This document shows, in pieces, positions 62,440 to 64,000 of a DNA stretch of 64,000 bases. The DNA is from Pseudomonas sp. WJP1 (GTDB lineage Bacteria; Pseudomonadota; Gammaproteobacteria; Pseudomonadales; Pseudomonadaceae). The stretch's first letter is position 1, and each line of letters begins with the position of its first letter. The notes beneath the pieces were generated by a model that searched no databases, had not been told where the DNA came from, and saw only the letters and a program-made list of their open reading frames with translations. The DNA lies in contig NZ_CP110128.1 in assembly GCF_028471945.1 (NCBI RefSeq), positions 2,406,501-2,470,500 on the forward strand, read 5' to 3'. A program made the translations under genes and the position numbers.

Positions 62440-63897
62440 ATGCTCAAGAATCGTTTGAAAGACCCCAGCCTTTTGGCAGAACTCGCTTATGTAGACGGGA
62501 AGTGGATTGGCGCCGAGGACGGTGCGACGCTGGACGTCTTCGACCCGGCCAGCGGTCAGTTGCTCGCTCGCGTTCCGGCCATGCAAGGCGCGGAAACTCG
62601 GCGTGCCATTGAGGCGGCGGAAAAAGCCTGGCCCGCCTGGCGTGCACGTCCGGCAGCAGAGCGCGCGGCGCTGCTGGAGCGTTGGTATCAGGCCATGATC
62701 GACAACCTCGACGACCTGGCCTTGATCATGACCTGTGAACAGGGAAAGCCGCTGGATGAAGCCAAGGGCGAAATTCGTTATGGCGCCGGCTTCGTTAAAT
62801 GGTTCGCCGAAGAAGCCAGACGGGTCTACGGCGAAACCATGCCTGCCCCCACCGGTGACCGTCGACTGTTGACCCTCAAGCAACCGGTCGGCGTGTGTGC
62901 AGCGATCACCCCGTGGAACTTCCCCAACGCGATGATCACCCGCAAGTGCGCACCGGCACTGGCTGCGGGTTGCCCGATCATCGTCAAACCTTCGGACCTG
63001 ACGCCGCTGTCGGCCCTCGCGTTGGCGGTACTGGCCGAGCGCGTCGGCATTCCGGCAGGGGTATTCAACGTATTAAGCGGCATGCCCGCGGGCATTGGCG
63101 AAGAGCTGACCGGCAACCCGACAGTGCGCAAGATTTCCTTTACCGGTTCTACCGCCGTGGGGCGTTTGCTGATGCGCCAGAGCGCTGAGCACATCAAGCG
63201 CTTGAGCCTGGAGCTGGGCGGTAACGCGCCATTCATTGTCTTTGACGATGCGGACCTCGAACAGGCCGTTGCCGGGATCATGCTCAGCAAGTTTCGTAAC
63301 GCCGGCCAGACCTGCGTCTGTGCCAACCGGATTCTGGTGCAGGACGGCATCTATGAGCGCTTCGCCCAGCGTCTGGTCGAGGAGGTCGGCAAGCTCAATG
63401 TTGGCAATGGCCTCGATGCCGACGTGACCATCGGCCCGTTGATCAACAAGGCCGCCGTGAGCAAAGTCGCGCGGCACATCGACGATGCCCTGAGCCAGGG
63501 TGCGCAGTTGCTGTGCGGTGGTATTCCCGACGGTGTCAGCCAGTTCGTGCAACCCACGGTTCTCGGCGAGGCCCACGCCGGCATGCTGCTGGCGACCGAA
63601 GAAACCTTCGGCCCGGTAGCGCCGTTGATGCGTTTCACCGACGAAGCCGAAGCCCTCGCGCTGGCCAACGCCACGCCTTACGGTCTGGGTGCCTACTATT
63701 TCACTCAGGATCTGCGTCGCTCCTGGTGTTTCGGCGAGGCGCTGGAGTTCGGCATGGTTGGCCTCAACACCGGGATCATTTCCATGGAAGTCGCACCGTT
63801 CGGCGGCATCAAGCAATCGGGCCAGGGCCGTGAAGGCAGCAAATACGGCCTGGATGAATACCTTGAAGTCAAAGCCTTCCACATCGGCGGGTTGTAA
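62440..63897 (+). CDS. Succinate-semialdehyde-type aldehyde dehydrogenase
   Basis: 485 residues of the ALDH superfamily: TPWNFPNAMITRK, cofactor loop FTGSTAVGRLLM, catalytic Glu in LELGGNAPFIVF and catalytic Cys in RNAGQTCVCANR. Length and sequence are those of GabD (NADP-dependent succinate-semialdehyde dehydrogenase) or glutarate-semialdehyde dehydrogenase. Start at ATG 62440. It is 237 nt from the deacetylase and behind a REP doublet, so it may be a separate transcript; it could finish oxidation of a semialdehyde made by the upstream enzymes. Confidence 0.92.
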   Translation: MLKNRLKDPSLLAELAYVDGKWIGAEDGATLDVFDPASGQLLARVPAMQGAETRRAIEAAEKAWPAWRARPAAERAALLERWYQAMIDNLDDLALIMTCEQGKPLDEAKGEIRYGAGFVKWFAEEARRVYGETMPAPTGDRRLLTLKQPVGVCAAITPWNFPNAMITRKCAPALAAGCPIIVKPSDLTPLSALALAVLAERVGIPAGVFNVLSGMPAGIGEELTGNPTVRKISFTGSTAVGRLLMRQSAEHIKRLSLELGGNAPFIVFDDADLEQAVAGIMLSKFRNAGQTCVCANRILVQDGIYERFAQRLVEEVGKLNVGNGLDADVTIGPLINKAAVSKVARHIDDALSQGAQLLCGGIPDGVSQFVQPTVLGEAHAGMLLATEETFGPVAPLMRFTDEAEALALANATPYGLGAYYFTQDLRRSWCFGEALEFGMVGLNTGIISMEVAPFGGIKQSGQGREGSKYGLDEYLEVKAFHIGGL

Positions 63898-63918
63898 TTC
63901 ACAGACACGGGGAGGCAT

Positions 63919-64000
63919 AACTGATAGACAAGGTATTCAAGATCGCGCGATTGCCGGCGATGGCATGGGCAAGAAGTCTTTTGCAGGCGATCGAATGGGT
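63919..64000 (+). pseudogene. Possible degraded 5' end of an isopropylmalate/tartrate dehydrogenase-like gene (cut by window edge)
   Basis: After GGGGAGG the sequence reads, from an ATA codon at the expected start position, D-K-V-F-K-I-A and, one frame further on, I-A-G-D-G-M-G-K. The usual family start is K-x-F-K-I-A-x-I-x-G-D-G-I-G-K. The missing ATG and the frame change suggest decay. Only about 80 bases are visible. Confidence 0.35.

Overview
The window is a chromosomal segment of a Pseudomonas of the fluorescens complex. The evidence is the translation-gene order thrS-infC-rpmI-rplT-pheS-pheT-ihfA-MerR gene-tRNA-Pro, the close protein match to what is known of Pseudomonas, a Pseudomonas-type REP doublet and the high GC of the host genes. 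No database search was possible, so functions come from recognised motifs and family knowledge.

Region 1 (1-6060) is the conserved translation/IHF cluster, ending in tRNA-Pro(GGG).

Region 2 (about 6014-23221) is accessory DNA integrated in that tRNA. A 47-48 bp copy of the tRNA 3' part occurs three times (6014, 16529, 23175) and bounds two tandem elements. Each is a strongly deleted lambdoid-type prophage with the same plan: integration gene(s) on the minus strand joined directly to tail-tip or tail-fibre genes on the plus strand, then a fibre-assembly gene, a membrane enzyme that may modify the cell surface, an endolysin, a LexA-box-controlled minus-strand gene and small unknown genes. Capsid, packaging and replication genes are missing. 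Element A has an intact integrase, a GT-C-like membrane protein, a GH19 endolysin and Rz/Rz1. Element B has only an integrase C-terminus, an acyltransferase-3 gene and a SleB-like hydrolase. Both carry many frameshifts and in-frame stops, including a C11 tract in the fibre gene of B.

Region 3 (23265-41365) is a catabolic island, apparently for an aromatic compound. It has two paralogous BBP2-type porins, two MFS transporters, a two-component flavin monooxygenase with a divergent TetR gene and a clear operator, and an operon for an MhpA-like hydroxylase, an extradiol dioxygenase and an FAH-family hydrolase. LysR, TetR and GntR regulators, a chemoreceptor and a lone ABC ATPase are interspersed. 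The substrate is not evident.

Region 4 (40589-47377) is an IclR regulator divergent from a three-gene RND efflux operon. Region 5 (47451-48569) is a small relic of another prophage (excisionase and small genes) next to a LysR-gene fragment. Region 6 (48580-50203) is a bicupin/GNAT pair.

Region 7 (50797-63897) is a long plus-strand operon: HAD hydrolase, amine-oxidase-type flavoprotein, a peptide/opine-type ABC importer with a Tat-type binding protein and a fused double ATPase, a three-subunit HcnABC/opine-oxidase-like dehydrogenase and an ArgE-like deacylase. After a REP doublet comes a succinate-semialdehyde-type dehydrogenase. Together they look like uptake and oxidative breakdown of an N-substituted amino acid or opine-like compound. 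The right edge holds what looks like a degraded start of an isopropylmalate/tartrate dehydrogenase gene.
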